A stretch of 64,000 nucleotides of DNA from Lachnospiraceae bacterium (GCA_017439665.1 JAFSIS010000030.1:1-64000); one strand, 5' to 3'; shown: positions 33,217-43,157, numbered from the stretch's first letter. Notes: generated by a model from the letters alone, not told the origin. A program made the numbers and translations.

Positions 33217-34875
33217 TTACACCTTAAAGCAGCTTCCTCCTACAAATTCCCGAACAATGGAATTGGTGGGAAGATTTTCGCTGCTGACTCCCAGAAAATA
33301 ACCCAGGAATTTTAATAAACGTTTAGCCTCAAAATATTCCGGCTCATCCTTGGAAATCCCAAACAGCAGAGGCTCTGCATAGATTTTCAGCATAGCGAGC
33401 TCATAAAGCGTTGCAGAATTGAACATGGCATCCGCACTTTCCTGGTAAGGGAAAATATTTTCTTCTTCACCCTTTCGTACAGACCCCCACATTGCCAACG
33501 TCCGCTTGGCTATGGTTCCTCTGGTTCTGGCATCTCTTACCATACGCCGCAGCAGCCTTCCGTCTGTGGTCGGTATACGGTTGTGCTCATCTACATTCAG
33601 GCAGGTTAAGGCACTGATATAGATTTTATATTTGCTCTCTTTGGGAAGAGCGTGGGACATCTTATCATTAAGGCCATGAATGCCCTCGATCACCAGAATA
33701 TCCTCCGGTCCCAGCTTTTTGTAATCTCCCCGATATTCCCGCCTACCTGTTTTAAAATTAAAGCTGGGCATTTCTACGGTTTTCCCTTCCAGAAGATCAC
33801 GCATATCCCGGTTAAACTGTTCCACATCAATGGCTTCCAGACACTCAAAATTGTAGTCTCCGTTTTCATCCCTGGGGGTATCCTCCCGGTTGACAAAATA
33901 GTCATCTACAGCGATGGGATGGGGTTTTAGGCCATGGGTCATCAGCTGCACGGATAAACGATGGCTGAAGGTGGTTTTTCCGGAAGAAGAAGGGCCTGCG
34001 ATCATCACAAATTTTACATTACCCCTTCCTGCAATCTCACTGGCAATTTCTGCAATTTTTCTCTCCTGTAGTGCCTCCTGCATAAGGATGACCTCCTGCA
34101 GTCTCTGCTCGCAGATTGCCTTATTCAGATCACTTACCGTATTGACTCCGATCTCCTCCGCCCATCTGGTGGATTCCATCAGGGTTTCAAACAGCTTTTC
34201 TCTGGCATCGTATTCCGTCAGTCTGCCGGGCTCTTCCATGGTGGGAAGGTTCAAAAGAAGCCCCTCATGATAGGCCTCCACATCGAAAAGCCTGATATAA
34301 CCTGTTGAAGGAACCATGTAACCGTAATTATAATCATAATAATCTTCCAGACAGTACATATTGACATAAGAGCTTCTTCTGTACCAGAACAGCTGCTCCT
34401 TGTCTGCCATTCCCTGTCCTGCAAAAATATTTCTGGCCTGTTCCACAGGAAATGTCTTTTTATGGATAGGGATATCCGCATCCACCAGCTTCTGCATCTG
34501 CAGCTTGATCTTTTGGATCAGCTCTTCATCCAGAAGGAAGTCTCCTTTTACGGAAACATAGAAAGCCGGGCCTAAGGAAAACTCCACCTTAACCCTTCCT
34601 TTGTGAGAGCTTCCTACCACATCATTTATGGCCTTGACCAGAAGTAAGGTAGCGCTTCTGACATAGGTACTGTAGCCGATTTTATCCCTTTTGGTAATCA
34701 GCTCAATCCCTGCCCCATCCATCTGAAGCGTTTTATGAAGTTCCCGGATCTTTCCATCAACAATCACCAGAACGATGGTATTGTCAAAAGCCGGCTGAAA
34801 CTCCTCTACGATCTGTTCATAGGTGGTTCCTCCCGGATATTCTCTTGTTTGTCCATTTACCTTAATGGTCAGCAT
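33217..34875 (-). CDS. Nucleoside (uridine-type) kinase with N-terminal TGS/tRNA-synthetase-like domains
   Basis: A 552-residue protein. Residues 1-60 are TGS-like (KVNGQTREYPGGTTYEQIV). Residues about 65-240 resemble the second additional domain of threonyl-tRNA synthetase. Residues about 285-500 form a P-loop nucleoside kinase (MIAGPSSSGKTTFSHRL, then DDYFVNREDTPRDENGDYNF, VIEGIHGLND). The combination is a recognised Clostridia family annotated as nucleoside or uridine kinase; substrate in vivo is not firmly known. It precedes rnpB on the same strand, and GGAGAGGAGG-type sequence is found before its start. Confidence 0.88.
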   Translation of the reverse strand: MLTIKVNGQTREYPGGTTYEQIVEEFQPAFDNTIVLVIVDGKIRELHKTLQMDGAGIELITKRDKIGYSTYVRSATLLLVKAINDVVGSSHKGRVKVEFSLGPAFYVSVKGDFLLDEELIQKIKLQMQKLVDADIPIHKKTFPVEQARNIFAGQGMADKEQLFWYRRSSYVNMYCLEDYYDYNYGYMVPSTGYIRLFDVEAYHEGLLLNLPTMEEPGRLTEYDAREKLFETLMESTRWAEEIGVNTVSDLNKAICEQRLQEVILMQEALQERKIAEIASEIAGRGNVKFVMIAGPSSSGKTTFSHRLSVQLMTHGLKPHPIAVDDYFVNREDTPRDENGDYNFECLEAIDVEQFNRDMRDLLEGKTVEMPSFNFKTGRREYRGDYKKLGPEDILVIEGIHGLNDKMSHALPKESKYKIYISALTCLNVDEHNRIPTTDGRLLRRMVRDARTRGTIAKRTLAMWGSVRKGEEENIFPYQESADAMFNSATLYELAMLKIYAEPLLFGISKDEPEYFEAKRLLKFLGYFLGVSSENLPTNSIVREFVGGSCFKV

Positions 34876-34902
34876 AAAAGCCTCCTCTCCTCTGGCCGCT
34901 TT

Positions 34903-35685
34903 TCAGATCGTCTGAAAAGGCGCTTCTTCTTTAGCTATATGAATTTCTACACCGGGCAGTTCTCTTCTCAATACTTCTTCCATATAAACAGAAAAAATTT
35001 TTTCCAGCCCATAATGGCCGGCATCGATCACTGCCAGCCCCTGTTCCAGAGCATCCAGACCGTCATGATGACCGATATCTCCTGTAATCAGTACATCTGC
35101 TCCTTTTGCAAGCGCCTGTTTAACAAAGCTTTTTCCCGAACCCGGCACCAAAGCAGTCTTTCTCACCAATTTTGCTGAAGCTCCAAACATCCTTACACTG
35201 GGAAGCCCGCACCTTTTCTTTACATAGGCTGCACACTCCTCCAAGGTCATCTGCCGGGGAAGGCTTCCCAGGCGGCCTATTCCTTCCATAGAAATGTCAT
35301 CCTGAAAGGTCACATCCAATACCTGGCATTTTTCCAGTCCCAGCTGGTCAGCCACCGCATCTGCCATTCCCATAACATCAAAATTGGTATGCATGGCATA
35401 ATAGGCAATATCCTGACGGACCAGCTGATATACCCGTTTCCCAATAAAATCCCCTGTAGTCACCGATTTCATCCCGGAAAAGATCAGTGGATGGTGAGTG
35501 ATCAGCATATCCACTCCCAGGCTAACCGCCTGTTTCACCACTTCACCGGTGGGATCCAGCGCCAGCAGGATCTTTGCTACCTCTTTATCCTCTCTTCCCG
35601 CCAGAAGTCCTACATTGTCCCAGCCTTCTGCAAAAAAAGAGGGTGCCAGTTTCTCCAGGCACTGAATCACTTCTCTACACTTCAT
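34903..35685 (-). CDS. Nif3/YqfO-like dinuclear metal protein
   Basis: A 260-residue Nif3-family protein. Metal-binding residues appear in LITHHPLIFSG (HH pair), the DVMGMADAVAD stretch and GDIGHHDGLDAL near the C-terminus, with the family start WDNVGLLAG. The biochemical role is debated; a GTP cyclohydrolase-like function has been suggested for relatives. The inserted domain of larger YqfO proteins is missing. The ATG at 35685 overlaps the trmK end by 11 bases, and GGAG lies upstream. It is the last gene of the dnaG-rpoD-trmK-nif3 block. Confidence 0.88.
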   Translation of the reverse strand: MKCREVIQCLEKLAPSFFAEGWDNVGLLAGREDKEVAKILLALDPTGEVVKQAVSLGVDMLITHHPLIFSGMKSVTTGDFIGKRVYQLVRQDIAYYAMHTNFDVMGMADAVADQLGLEKCQVLDVTFQDDISMEGIGRLGSLPRQMTLEECAAYVKKRCGLPSVRMFGASAKLVRKTALVPGSGKSFVKQALAKGADVLITGDIGHHDGLDALEQGLAVIDAGHYGLEKIFSVYMEEVLRRELPGVEIHIAKEEAPFQTI

Positions 35686-36451
35686 CTGTAAACCACTCCA
35701 ATCCCTGCTGTATCTTCTCAAGCCTAGCTTCGATTTCTTTTCTTCGCTGTCTGCTTCGTAGAGAAGACTGCTCCTCTAAAGCAGTCAGAATTTCCTCCTG
35801 CAGCTTTTTTTCCTTTTCCAGAAACTGCTTTAATACCGGGTGCCTGTTTCTCAATAAACACTCACCAAAGGCATCAAAGAGCTCCTGTTGATCTCTGTCT
35901 GATCCATGTCCTGCTGCCTGTTGGCTGGAAATTCTTTCTTTCTTCCATAGGGCAGACTGTGCAGGATTTTGAAAGTCTCCGGTTTCCACCCGCATCATGG
36001 GGTAGAACTTCCCCTCCTCCAGTACCATATCCTCTCCGGTGATCCTACAGCCAATCTGACGGATAAACTGCCGTACCAGGGCAATCTCTGACTGAGGCTG
36101 AAGAATAAATTCCTGCATCCTCAAAAACTTCTCAAGGCTGTCCTCAATAATACGGATCATCAGCTTACCACCCATGCCTGCCAGTACGGCAGCTTCAGCC
36201 TCTCCAATGTTCAGTGCATTTGCCCCGTCAGAAAGCCGGGTTTCTATATATGTAGAAAGCCCCTGTCTGTCAATGTTTTCTTCGGCCCGCTGAAGAGGGC
36301 CACGGTTGACATCCATGGCAATGCAGCCGGACACCTTGCCCACTTGTACCAGATAAATAGACAAAAAACCATGATCACAGCCGATATCGGCAACCTTAAG
36401 GCCTTCGGACAAAAGATCTGCCACTGCCTGTAAACGTTTTGATAGCTCCAT
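35675..36451 (-). CDS. trmK: tRNA (adenine22-N1)-methyltransferase
   Basis: A 258-residue SAM-dependent methyltransferase. The SAM motif is VADIGCDHGFLSIYLV (near 20-35), followed by IAMDVNRGPLQRAEENI and the catalytic-region AVLAGMGGKLMIRII. A helical, charged C-terminal extension follows (EKEKKLQEEILTALEEQ), as in B. subtilis TrmK. It modifies A22 in the D-arm of certain tRNAs, including Leu and Ser. It begins one base after rpoD and overlaps nif3 by 11 bases, so all are one operon. Confidence 0.9.
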   Translation of the reverse strand: MELSKRLQAVADLLSEGLKVADIGCDHGFLSIYLVQVGKVSGCIAMDVNRGPLQRAEENIDRQGLSTYIETRLSDGANALNIGEAEAAVLAGMGGKLMIRIIEDSLEKFLRMQEFILQPQSEIALVRQFIRQIGCRITGEDMVLEEGKFYPMMRVETGDFQNPAQSALWKKERISSQQAAGHGSDRDQQELFDAFGECLLRNRHPVLKQFLEKEKKLQEEILTALEEQSSLRSRQRRKEIEARLEKIQQGLEWFTDEV

Positions 36452-36452
36452 C

Positions 36453-37568
36453 TTAATCCAAATAATCCTTTAATTTTCGGCTTCTGCTGGGATGACGCAG
36501 CTTACGAAGGGCCTTGGCCTCAATCTGACGGATACGCTCTCTGGTAACCTTAAATTCTTTTCCAACTTCTTCCAGGGTTCTTGCCCGGCCGTCATCCAGA
36601 CCAAAACGCAGCCGAAGTACCATCTGCTCTCTCTCTGTCAGTGTACCCAATACCTCCACCAGCTGTTCCTTTAACAGGGTAAAGGCAGCTGCATCAGCGG
36701 GCACGGGAACATTATCATCCTGGATAAAATCACCCAGATGACTGTCTTCTTCCTCACCGATAGGGGTTTCTAAAGACACAGGTTCCTGGGAAATCTTCAA
36801 AATTTCCCTCACCCTTTCCACCGGCATGTTCATGGATTCTGCAATTTCTTCCGGGCTGGGTTCTCTCCCCAGCTCCTGCAGAAGCTGTCTGCTGACACGG
36901 ATCAGCTTATTGATGGTTTCCACCATATGCACAGGAATACGGATGGTTCTTGCCTGATCCGCAATAGCTCTGGTAATGGCCTGACGAATCCACCAGGTTG
37001 CATAGGTGGAGAATTTATATCCCTTACGATAGTCGAATTTTTCCACTGCTTTGATGAGACCCAGATTTCCTTCCTGAATCAGATCTAAAAACAGCATGCC
37101 ACGCCCTACATAACGCTTGGCAATACTTACCACCAGACGAAGGTTTGCCTCAGCCAGACGTTTTTTTGCTTCCTCATCTCCCTCTTCCATTCTCTGGGCA
37201 AGCTCTATTTCCTCCTCTGCACTGAGCAGGGGAACCTTACCGATCTCCTTTAAGTACATTCTTACCGGGTCCTCAATGCTGACACCGTCGGGAACGCTGA
37301 GGTCAATATTTTCCACATCCACCTCATCCTCCTCAGAAAGAATGATCTCATCGTCCTCAACCGGAACCTCTTCCTCGGTGATGCGAAGTACATCCACACC
37401 GCTTCTTTCCAGAGCTTCAACCACCTTTTCCAACTGTTCTTCGCCCACAGGAAAACCGGCAAAGAACTCCACAACCTCCTGGTATTCCAGCATGTTTTTC
37501 TTTTTTCTGGCCTGTGCCAGAAGCTCTTTTAAACTCTCTTCCAATTTTGCCTTTGTGTTTTCATCCAT
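36453..37568 (-). CDS. rpoD: Primary sigma factor RpoD (sigma A)
   Basis: A 371-residue housekeeping sigma factor. It shows a short acidic region 1.1, region 1.2 ([16 protein letters not shown]), region 2 with the -10 recognition helix ([18 protein letters not shown]), region 3 (EINKLIR-like [18 protein letters not shown]) and region 4 with the -35 helix ([18 protein letters not shown]). I chose the ATG at 37568; the earlier in-frame ATG at 37589 has its purine tract directly adjacent and is unlikely. It follows dnaG by about 70 bases, the conserved Firmicutes order. Confidence 0.97.
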   Translation of the reverse strand: MDENTKAKLEESLKELLAQARKKKNMLEYQEVVEFFAGFPVGEEQLEKVVEALERSGVDVLRITEEEVPVEDDEIILSEEDEVDVENIDLSVPDGVSIEDPVRMYLKEIGKVPLLSAEEEIELAQRMEEGDEEAKKRLAEANLRLVVSIAKRYVGRGMLFLDLIQEGNLGLIKAVEKFDYRKGYKFSTYATWWIRQAITRAIADQARTIRIPVHMVETINKLIRVSRQLLQELGREPSPEEIAESMNMPVERVREILKISQEPVSLETPIGEEEDSHLGDFIQDDNVPVPADAAAFTLLKEQLVEVLGTLTEREQMVLRLRFGLDDGRARTLEEVGKEFKVTRERIRQIEAKALRKLRHPSRSRKLKDYLD

Positions 37569-37639
37569 TACAAGGTTCCATCCTTCCATTTAGGGTTTTG
37601 TATTCATACATTTCTAAAGGGATTACGTCCATAGTTTGG

Positions 37640-39415
37640 TCATTCCTCCAAAGAAATATGCGTTTTATTCAGCTCTTCCAGGGCTTTTTTTGCCTCCAGC
37701 ACCTGATTTAAGGCAGTCACATCACTGCCCAGCCGCCCGGAATAATATTCCAGACTGTTTCGTTTGACGTTCAGTAAAATATCATGAAAAGCCTTCTCTC
37801 TCTCAGAAAAAGAGTCAGACAGTTCAATCTTTGTATTAAACAGTTCTGCCACCTGCCGCTGTTCTTCCTCCTCCGGAAAAAGACTGATCAGGCCTGCAGG
37901 GCTGTAATTTTCATGCTCAAAGCCTTCAAACAGCTTTTCCGCTACCTTTCCATAAAGCTCGTCCGTAAAATCGGCAGGGGTAAGATACTTCTTTACCTTA
38001 TCATATAACCGTGGCTCCTCTGTCAGCCAGGTGATCAACAGCCTCTGTACCCGTCTGATTCCTTCTTCTGCCCTGTTTTTGGGCTGAATACCGGATTTTG
38101 GCCGTTCCAGCGGCTTTACCAGACCGGTCCTGGCCGCATAGCCTTCCACCAGCTTTTTCAGGCTCTCCCGATTGATCTGATAGGTATCCGCTACCGCTTC
38201 CAGATAATTGCTTCGTTCCATTTCCTCCGAAAACTGGCAGAGCTTTGCTGCAATTTCCCGGTGGAAAACCGTCTTTTCCTCCGGATCCTGAGTATTGAAC
38301 CGCTGTTTTAAGATGCGGATCTCAAATAAAAAACCGTTTTCCGCCTGATCTATCCTTTCCTGGAAGGCCTCCTGCCCCAGATTCCCAACAAATTCATCCG
38401 GATCCTTATAAGGCTTTAAGTCGATTACCTTCCCGGAAAGTCCTGTCTCCCGCAAAATCCCCAGGGCTCTGAGAGCAGCACTGGTTCCCGCTCCGTCACT
38501 ATCGTAGGCTAACAGCACCTGATCCGTATATCGCCGCAAGAGATTGGCCTGTCCCGAAGTAAATGCGGTTCCCAGGGAGGCCACTGCCTGGTTGAATCCG
38601 GCCTGATGGAGGGCGATTACATCCATATAGCCTTCACAAAGAATAATATTGTTTTTTCTTGCCGTTCTGGCAAAATTCAATCCATAAAGATTTCTGCTTT
38701 TGTCAAAAACAGGAGTCTCCGGAGAATTCAGATATTTAGGATTTCCTTCCCCCATAACCCTTCCCCCGAAGCCAATGGCACGGTGGTTCACATCCATAAT
38801 AGGGAAAATGACCCGATTCCAGAATTTATCATGTACACCATAGCGTTCGTCTGCCGAAGCCAGACCTGCCTGGATGATCTGCTCATCCTTATAGCCCTTG
38901 CTTTTTAAATACTGTACCAGATCGTTGCTGGTTTTATTGGCAAAGCCGAGGCCGAATTTCTGCAGGGTTTCCTCAGACAGTCCCCGATTCGTCAGATAAC
39001 GGTGGCCCAGTTCTCCCTGCTTCCCCCGAAGCTGATAATAGAAGTATTTTGCCGCCTCTTTATTGATTTCCAAAAGGATGGCTTTCTTATCTGCTGCTTT
39101 TTTCGCTTCCGCCGAATACTCTTCCTGGGGCAGATCTACTCCGGCCTTCTGGGCCAGTGCCTTTAGAGATTCCTGAAAGGTAAAATTCTCATAATGCATC
39201 AGGAAGCTGAACACATTGCCCCCGGCTCCACAGCCGAAACAGTAATACATTTGTTTCATAGGAGACACGGAAAAAGAAGGAGACTTTTCATTATGGAAGG
39301 GACAGAGTCCAAAATAGCTGGAGCCCTTCTTCGTCAGCTTCACATAGCCGGAAACAATATCCACTATGTCATTTTTTGCTCTGATCTCCTCTACCAGTTC
39401 ATCAGAATAATACAT
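37640..39415 (-). CDS. dnaG: DNA primase
   Basis: A 591-residue replication primase. The zinc-binding domain has CPFHNEKSPSFSV and YCFGCGAGG (CHC2 type). The TOPRIM domain contains ILCEGYMDVIALHQAG (catalytic Glu) and LAYDSDGAGTSAAL (the DxD pair). A C-terminal helicase-binding domain follows (about 440-591). Length is typical. It lies between dgt (33 bases upstream) and rpoD, matching the macromolecular-synthesis operon of Firmicutes. Confidence 0.97.
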   Translation of the reverse strand: MYYSDELVEEIRAKNDIVDIVSGYVKLTKKGSSYFGLCPFHNEKSPSFSVSPMKQMYYCFGCGAGGNVFSFLMHYENFTFQESLKALAQKAGVDLPQEEYSAEAKKAADKKAILLEINKEAAKYFYYQLRGKQGELGHRYLTNRGLSEETLQKFGLGFANKTSNDLVQYLKSKGYKDEQIIQAGLASADERYGVHDKFWNRVIFPIMDVNHRAIGFGGRVMGEGNPKYLNSPETPVFDKSRNLYGLNFARTARKNNIILCEGYMDVIALHQAGFNQAVASLGTAFTSGQANLLRRYTDQVLLAYDSDGAGTSAALRALGILRETGLSGKVIDLKPYKDPDEFVGNLGQEAFQERIDQAENGFLFEIRILKQRFNTQDPEEKTVFHREIAAKLCQFSEEMERSNYLEAVADTYQINRESLKKLVEGYAARTGLVKPLERPKSGIQPKNRAEEGIRRVQRLLITWLTEEPRLYDKVKKYLTPADFTDELYGKVAEKLFEGFEHENYSPAGLISLFPEEEEQRQVAELFNTKIELSDSFSEREKAFHDILLNVKRNSLEYYSGRLGSDVTALNQVLEAKKALEELNKTHISLEE

Positions 39416-39448
39416 AAAATGAACTCCTCTTCCTTAAGTCTGTTCCTC

Positions 39449-40453
39449 TCAGCCATGCCAGCATTTGGGAATATAGATTTCCTCATATTTAGCGATAGCA
39501 AAGCGATCCGTCATGGCTCCTACATAATCACAGACCACTCTTTCCTTTTCCTCGCCGTCATACATCATACGCTGATATTCCTGAGGAAGAAGCTGTGGTC
39601 TTATCAGATAATATTCATAAAGAGTTTCCATCAGTTCCTCCGCCTTCCTCTCCTCACTTTTTGCCTGAGGATTACGGTAAACTCTAAGAAACATGAAACG
39701 ACGAAGCTCTGCCATAGCTTCTGCCACGGCCGGAGACATGGCAATCTCATCCTTTCCGTAGCTGGTGGTCACAATATCATGGATAAAATGATCCAGCCGC
39801 TCACCGGTAGTTTCACCGATAACGCCAGTGATCTCCCTGGGTATATCTGCCTCCGTCAGGATCCCTCCCCGGATAGCATCATCACAATCATGATGAATAT
39901 AGGCAATCTTATCGGAAAACCGGACGATCTGTCCTTCCAGCGTAGAGGGCTTCCCACTGGTCTGATGATGTAAGATCCCATCCCTGACCTCCATGGTCAG
40001 ATTCAGCCCCTGACCTCCTTTTTCCAGACAGTCCACCGTTCTTACACTCTGTTCATTGTGTTTGAAGCCTAAAGGACAGATTCTGTTCAAAGCTCGCTCT
40101 CCGGCATGTCCGAAAGGAGTATGCCCCAGATCATGTCCCAGGGCGATAGCTTCCACCAGATCCTCGTTAAGCCGCAATGCCTTGGCTATGGTACGGGCAT
40201 TCTGACTGACCTCCAGGGTATGGGTAAGCCGGGTACGGTAATGATCTCCCTCCGGGCTTAAGAATACCTGGGTCTTGTCCTTTAACCGGCGAAAGGCCTT
40301 GCTGTGAAGGATCCTGTCTCTGTCCCGTTGAAAAACAGGGCGGATATCACAGGGCTCCTCTTCCTTCAGCCTTCCTTTGGAATGCATACTTAAGGCTGCA
40401 TAGGGGCTTAAATACTCCTTTTCCCACTGCTCAAGGCTCTCCCGAATGGTCAT
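39449..40453 (-). CDS. dgt: dGTP triphosphohydrolase family HD protein
   Basis: A 334-residue protein of the dNTPase HD family, expected to hydrolyse dGTP or other dNTPs to the nucleoside and triphosphate. Metal ligands are in TRLTHTLEVSQ, GHDLGHTPFGHAGE and FSDKIAYIHHDCDDA. The N-terminal RDRDRILHSKAFRRLKDKTQ is a family hallmark. Length matches the shorter Firmicutes form. It is the first gene of the dnaG-rpoD block and may couple nucleotide pools to replication. Confidence 0.92.
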   Translation of the reverse strand: MTIRESLEQWEKEYLSPYAALSMHSKGRLKEEEPCDIRPVFQRDRDRILHSKAFRRLKDKTQVFLSPEGDHYRTRLTHTLEVSQNARTIAKALRLNEDLVEAIALGHDLGHTPFGHAGERALNRICPLGFKHNEQSVRTVDCLEKGGQGLNLTMEVRDGILHHQTSGKPSTLEGQIVRFSDKIAYIHHDCDDAIRGGILTEADIPREITGVIGETTGERLDHFIHDIVTTSYGKDEIAMSPAVAEAMAELRRFMFLRVYRNPQAKSEERKAEELMETLYEYYLIRPQLLPQEYQRMMYDGEEKERVVCDYVGAMTDRFAIAKYEEIYIPKCWHG

Positions 40454-40587
40454 GGTCTTCTCCTTTGCCGGCTTTTCTCACCTCATTAGAATCATCAAAA
40501 CAGTCTTTACTATATTTATTCTGTGAAAACCTCTTATTTCCTTTAAGGTTTTACAAAAAAATCCACTAAAATTCCTTCCCTGAAGCT

Positions 40588-41289
40588 TTAGCCCACAAAT
40601 GTGACGATCCAGGGCAGGATGATCACCGTCAGGATTCCTGTCACCACAATTGCTAAAGAACTCATAGCTGCCTGGATCTCACCCAGCTCAATGGCCTTGG
40701 AGGTTCCCACAGCATGGGAGGCACTTCCCAGTGCCAGTCCCTGCGCCACCGGTTCTGTAACTTTCATCAGCTTCAGCAGCAGAGGTCCCACCACAGCTCC
40801 CGATACACCGGCGATCATTACCCCCAAAACCACAATACCCTGAATACCGCCTATCTCTTCTGTTACTCCCAAAGCGATAGCACTGGTGATGCTTTTGGGC
40901 AGCAGGGAAAGGATCAACTGCCTGTCCACCTGAAAAACAGACAGCACCCCTATGATCACTGCTGCGTGGACAAAGCAGCCAATGGTTATACTAATGACAA
41001 TGGCCGCCACATTTTTTTTAAGGACCTGAAACTGACGGTACAAAGGTACAGCCAGTGAGACGGTTACCGGTGTAAGAAAATAACTCAGATACTTTGCTCC
41101 ATAATGATAGGTTTCATAAGAGATTCCTGTGACTGCCAAAAAACCGATAATAAAGGCAACAGAGAGTAGTAAGGGATTCAGGAATACCTTTTTCCATTTT
41201 GCCTGAATGGCAAAACCGATCCGATAGGCCACGAGACTGAGTGCCATACCAAAAAACAGGGACTCTCCCAAGAGTACATTCCATTCCAT
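40588..41289 (-). CDS. lrgB: LrgB/CidB-family membrane protein
   Basis: A 233-residue integral membrane protein with about seven hydrophobic helices and the family motifs FLTPVTVSLAVPLYRQ, LLPKSITSAIALGVTEEIGG and LGSASHAVGTSKAIELGE. LrgAB/CidAB pairs influence autolysis and have been linked to pyruvate or glycolate transport. It starts four bases after lrgA, so the two are co-transcribed. There is no LytSR-type regulator next to the pair. Confidence 0.93.
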   Translation of the reverse strand: MEWNVLLGESLFFGMALSLVAYRIGFAIQAKWKKVFLNPLLLSVAFIIGFLAVTGISYETYHYGAKYLSYFLTPVTVSLAVPLYRQFQVLKKNVAAIVISITIGCFVHAAVIIGVLSVFQVDRQLILSLLPKSITSAIALGVTEEIGGIQGIVVLGVMIAGVSGAVVGPLLLKLMKVTEPVAQGLALGSASHAVGTSKAIELGEIQAAMSSLAIVVTGILTVIILPWIVTFVG

Positions 41290-41292
41290 AAT

Positions 41293-41652
41293 CTATTTTC
41301 CTCTCTTTCTTTTTCCGCGGATGATCCCCTGAGCCGTCACCCCCACTACCACCACCACAGCGGCAAAGGAAAGAAAGGCTGCCAGAAAGAGGATTGGTAT
41401 CTTTCCTTTGATCAGTCCGTAATAGTTCATTACTCCTACTGTGGAATCAATAAAAAACAGAGGCATCACCGCCATCAGAAAATCTGCTGCATTTTCTACC
41501 TGTTCAAGCTTTACTATCCCCGTCAGAAGAAGAATAAACATGATCACCAGGCCATAAACACTGGCAGGAACAGGCATGGGCAGCAGTGCATTCAACACTT
41601 CACCGGCCAGACTCACACCAAATATCCATACAAACTGGAATATATATTTCAT
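41293..41652 (-). CDS. lrgA: LrgA/CidA-family holin-like protein
   Basis: A 119-residue protein with four membrane helices and motifs typical of the family (GEVLNALLPMPVPASVYGLV, ADFLMAVMPLFFIDSTVGVM). It partners LrgB. GAGAGGA lies five bases before the ATG at 41652, favouring it over an in-frame start four codons earlier. A divergent promoter for the acyltransferase gene lies about 95 bases upstream. Confidence 0.9.
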   Translation of the reverse strand: MKYIFQFVWIFGVSLAGEVLNALLPMPVPASVYGLVIMFILLLTGIVKLEQVENAADFLMAVMPLFFIDSTVGVMNYYGLIKGKIPILFLAAFLSFAAVVVVVGVTAQGIIRGKRKRGK

Positions 41653-41744
41653 TTTTCCTCTCATTCTGCTGCCTCTGGCAGCTTTTTCCTTTTAATTTCA
41701 GCCATATATTCTAACATATATTACTATTCACGACAAGCTGAATA

Positions 41745-41753
41745 TGCTATACT
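41745..41753 (+). promoter_or_regulatory. Extended -10 promoter for acyltransferase gene
   Basis: TGCTATACT is an extended -10 element. The -35 region (TATTCA, 17 bases upstream) is poor, as expected for extended -10 promoters. The gene starts about 55 bases downstream. Confidence 0.5.
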
Positions 41754-41807
41754 AAATTCGTATATTTTTTGTACTTCTTTTAAGAATAAAAACAGGAGGT
41801 GAGGGAC

Positions 41808-43097
41808 TTGAGTAAGCATAGACAGGAAAAACCAGGATGGTATCCTCTGGATCTGTCCGCCATTGTATATCCCACACTACAGAGAAGGGATTTTTCCTCT
41901 GTTTACCGTCTTTCCGTTCTGTTAAAGGAAGACATCCTTCCTGAAGTTCTGCAGCAGGCCGTAGACATGAGCCTGCCCCGCTTTCCTACCTATAAGGTAG
42001 CCATGCGAAAAGGATTATTCTGGCGCTTTCTGGAGCCCAACGACCGCCCCGGTCCCTTCGTTAAGGACGATGTGCGTAATTTCTGTATGCCCATGCCCTT
42101 TAAGACCAATAACCGGTATCTGATCCGGGTTTACTACCACGGACGGCGGATTTCCCTTGAAGCCCATCACAGTCTGGGTGACGGTACCGGCGGAATGTAT
42201 CTTCTCCATACCATAACTGCCAATTATCTACGCCTTCTGGGCCATGATATTCCCAATCAATATTTTGTTCTGGACATCCATGAGGAGCCCCATCCGGAGG
42301 AACTGGAGGATGCCTATATGCGTTACTCCAACGCCAAGGTACGGCCTCCCCGCCCCATGGAAAAAGCCTACCGGATCAGGGGAACCAAGGAACCCTTCTA
42401 TACCTTCCATGTGATCGACGGGATTATGAGTGTAAAAGATGTAATGAAGGTAGCTGCAGATTACCACTGCACGATTACCGAATATCTGAATGCTGTGCTT
42501 TTATATGCTCTTTTGCAAAAACAACGACAGGATAAGCCCCTTAAGGAACGGCCCGTTAAAATTGCCATGCCGGTGAATCTGCGCCGGTTCTTCCCCTCCA
42601 GAACTCTGCGTAATTTTATTACCATGATCTATCCATCCATAGACCCCAGACTGGGGGAATATACCTTTGAGGAGATCATCAAGCAGGTGCACCACTATAT
42701 GCGCTACTACATTAATGAAAAATTCCTGCGGGGAGATATCACCACTAATGCAGCCACCCAGCGTAATCCCTTTATCCGTGTGGTTCCCCTTTTTATTAAG
42801 GATTTTGTCGTAAAAACCTTCTACAGCCGTGTTCAGGATAAAAACTCTTCCGCCGGACTGACCAATATGGGAAGTCTGAAGGTACCTGAAGAAATGATCC
42901 CTTTCATCGAGCGCTTTGATATCTATATGGGAATTCCTTTTTCTTCCCGCACCAACTGTGCCATCATCAGCTTTCAGGATGTTCTGACCATCAATTTTGG
43001 CAGCTGCATCCATGAATCGGATGTGGAACGTTTCTTCTTTTCCAAGCTTGTGGAAGACGGAATTCCTGTCACCATCGAAAGCAACCGTGACTTCTAG
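41808..43097 (+). CDS. Condensation-domain-like / alcohol-acetyltransferase-like acyltransferase
   Basis: A 429-residue protein with the acyltransferase signature HHxxxDG, here EAHHSLGDGTGG (near 122-133), followed at the expected distance by an NLRRFFPSRTLRNF stretch equivalent to the second core motif. It belongs to the condensation / wax-ester / alcohol O-acetyltransferase superfamily. The likely start is TTG at 41808, seven bases after AGGAGGT; the GTG at 41799 lies inside that site. The next gene (DUF6320 membrane protein) follows after 60 bases and the pair is recurrent in Lachnospiraceae by my recollection. The acyl donor and acceptor are unknown. Confidence 0.8.
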   Translation: MSKHRQEKPGWYPLDLSAIVYPTLQRRDFSSVYRLSVLLKEDILPEVLQQAVDMSLPRFPTYKVAMRKGLFWRFLEPNDRPGPFVKDDVRNFCMPMPFKTNNRYLIRVYYHGRRISLEAHHSLGDGTGGMYLLHTITANYLRLLGHDIPNQYFVLDIHEEPHPEELEDAYMRYSNAKVRPPRPMEKAYRIRGTKEPFYTFHVIDGIMSVKDVMKVAADYHCTITEYLNAVLLYALLQKQRQDKPLKERPVKIAMPVNLRRFFPSRTLRNFITMIYPSIDPRLGEYTFEEIIKQVHHYMRYYINEKFLRGDITTNAATQRNPFIRVVPLFIKDFVVKTFYSRVQDKNSSAGLTNMGSLKVPEEMIPFIERFDIYMGIPFSSRTNCAIISFQDVLTINFGSCIHESDVERFFFSKLVEDGIPVTIESNRDF

Positions 43098-43124
43098 GGA
43101 AACACTGATTAAATCAGTATTTCC
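43098..43124. repeat. Short palindromic repeat, copy 2
   Basis: GGAAACACTGATT and AATCAGTATTTCC are nearly complementary around a single A. The core matches copy 1 at 25468-25494. It begins one base after the acyltransferase stop and precedes the DUF6320 ribosome binding site. Confidence 0.65.
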
Positions 43125-43157
43125 TAAGCCTGAGTATTATCCAGAAAGGAGAATTCT

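Noticed and set aside
32885..33315. Open frames across 32885-33315 on the plus strand
   Set aside because: They lie over the RNase P RNA gene and the 3' end of the nucleoside kinase; no coding signature.
40526..40552. Terminator after lrgB
   Set aside because: AAAACCT/AGGTTTT arms are short with a 13-base loop and no clear tail; too weak to list.
41799..41807. GTG start for the acyltransferase
   Set aside because: The GTG overlaps the AGGAGGTGAGG ribosome binding site; the TTG at 41808 is correctly spaced.
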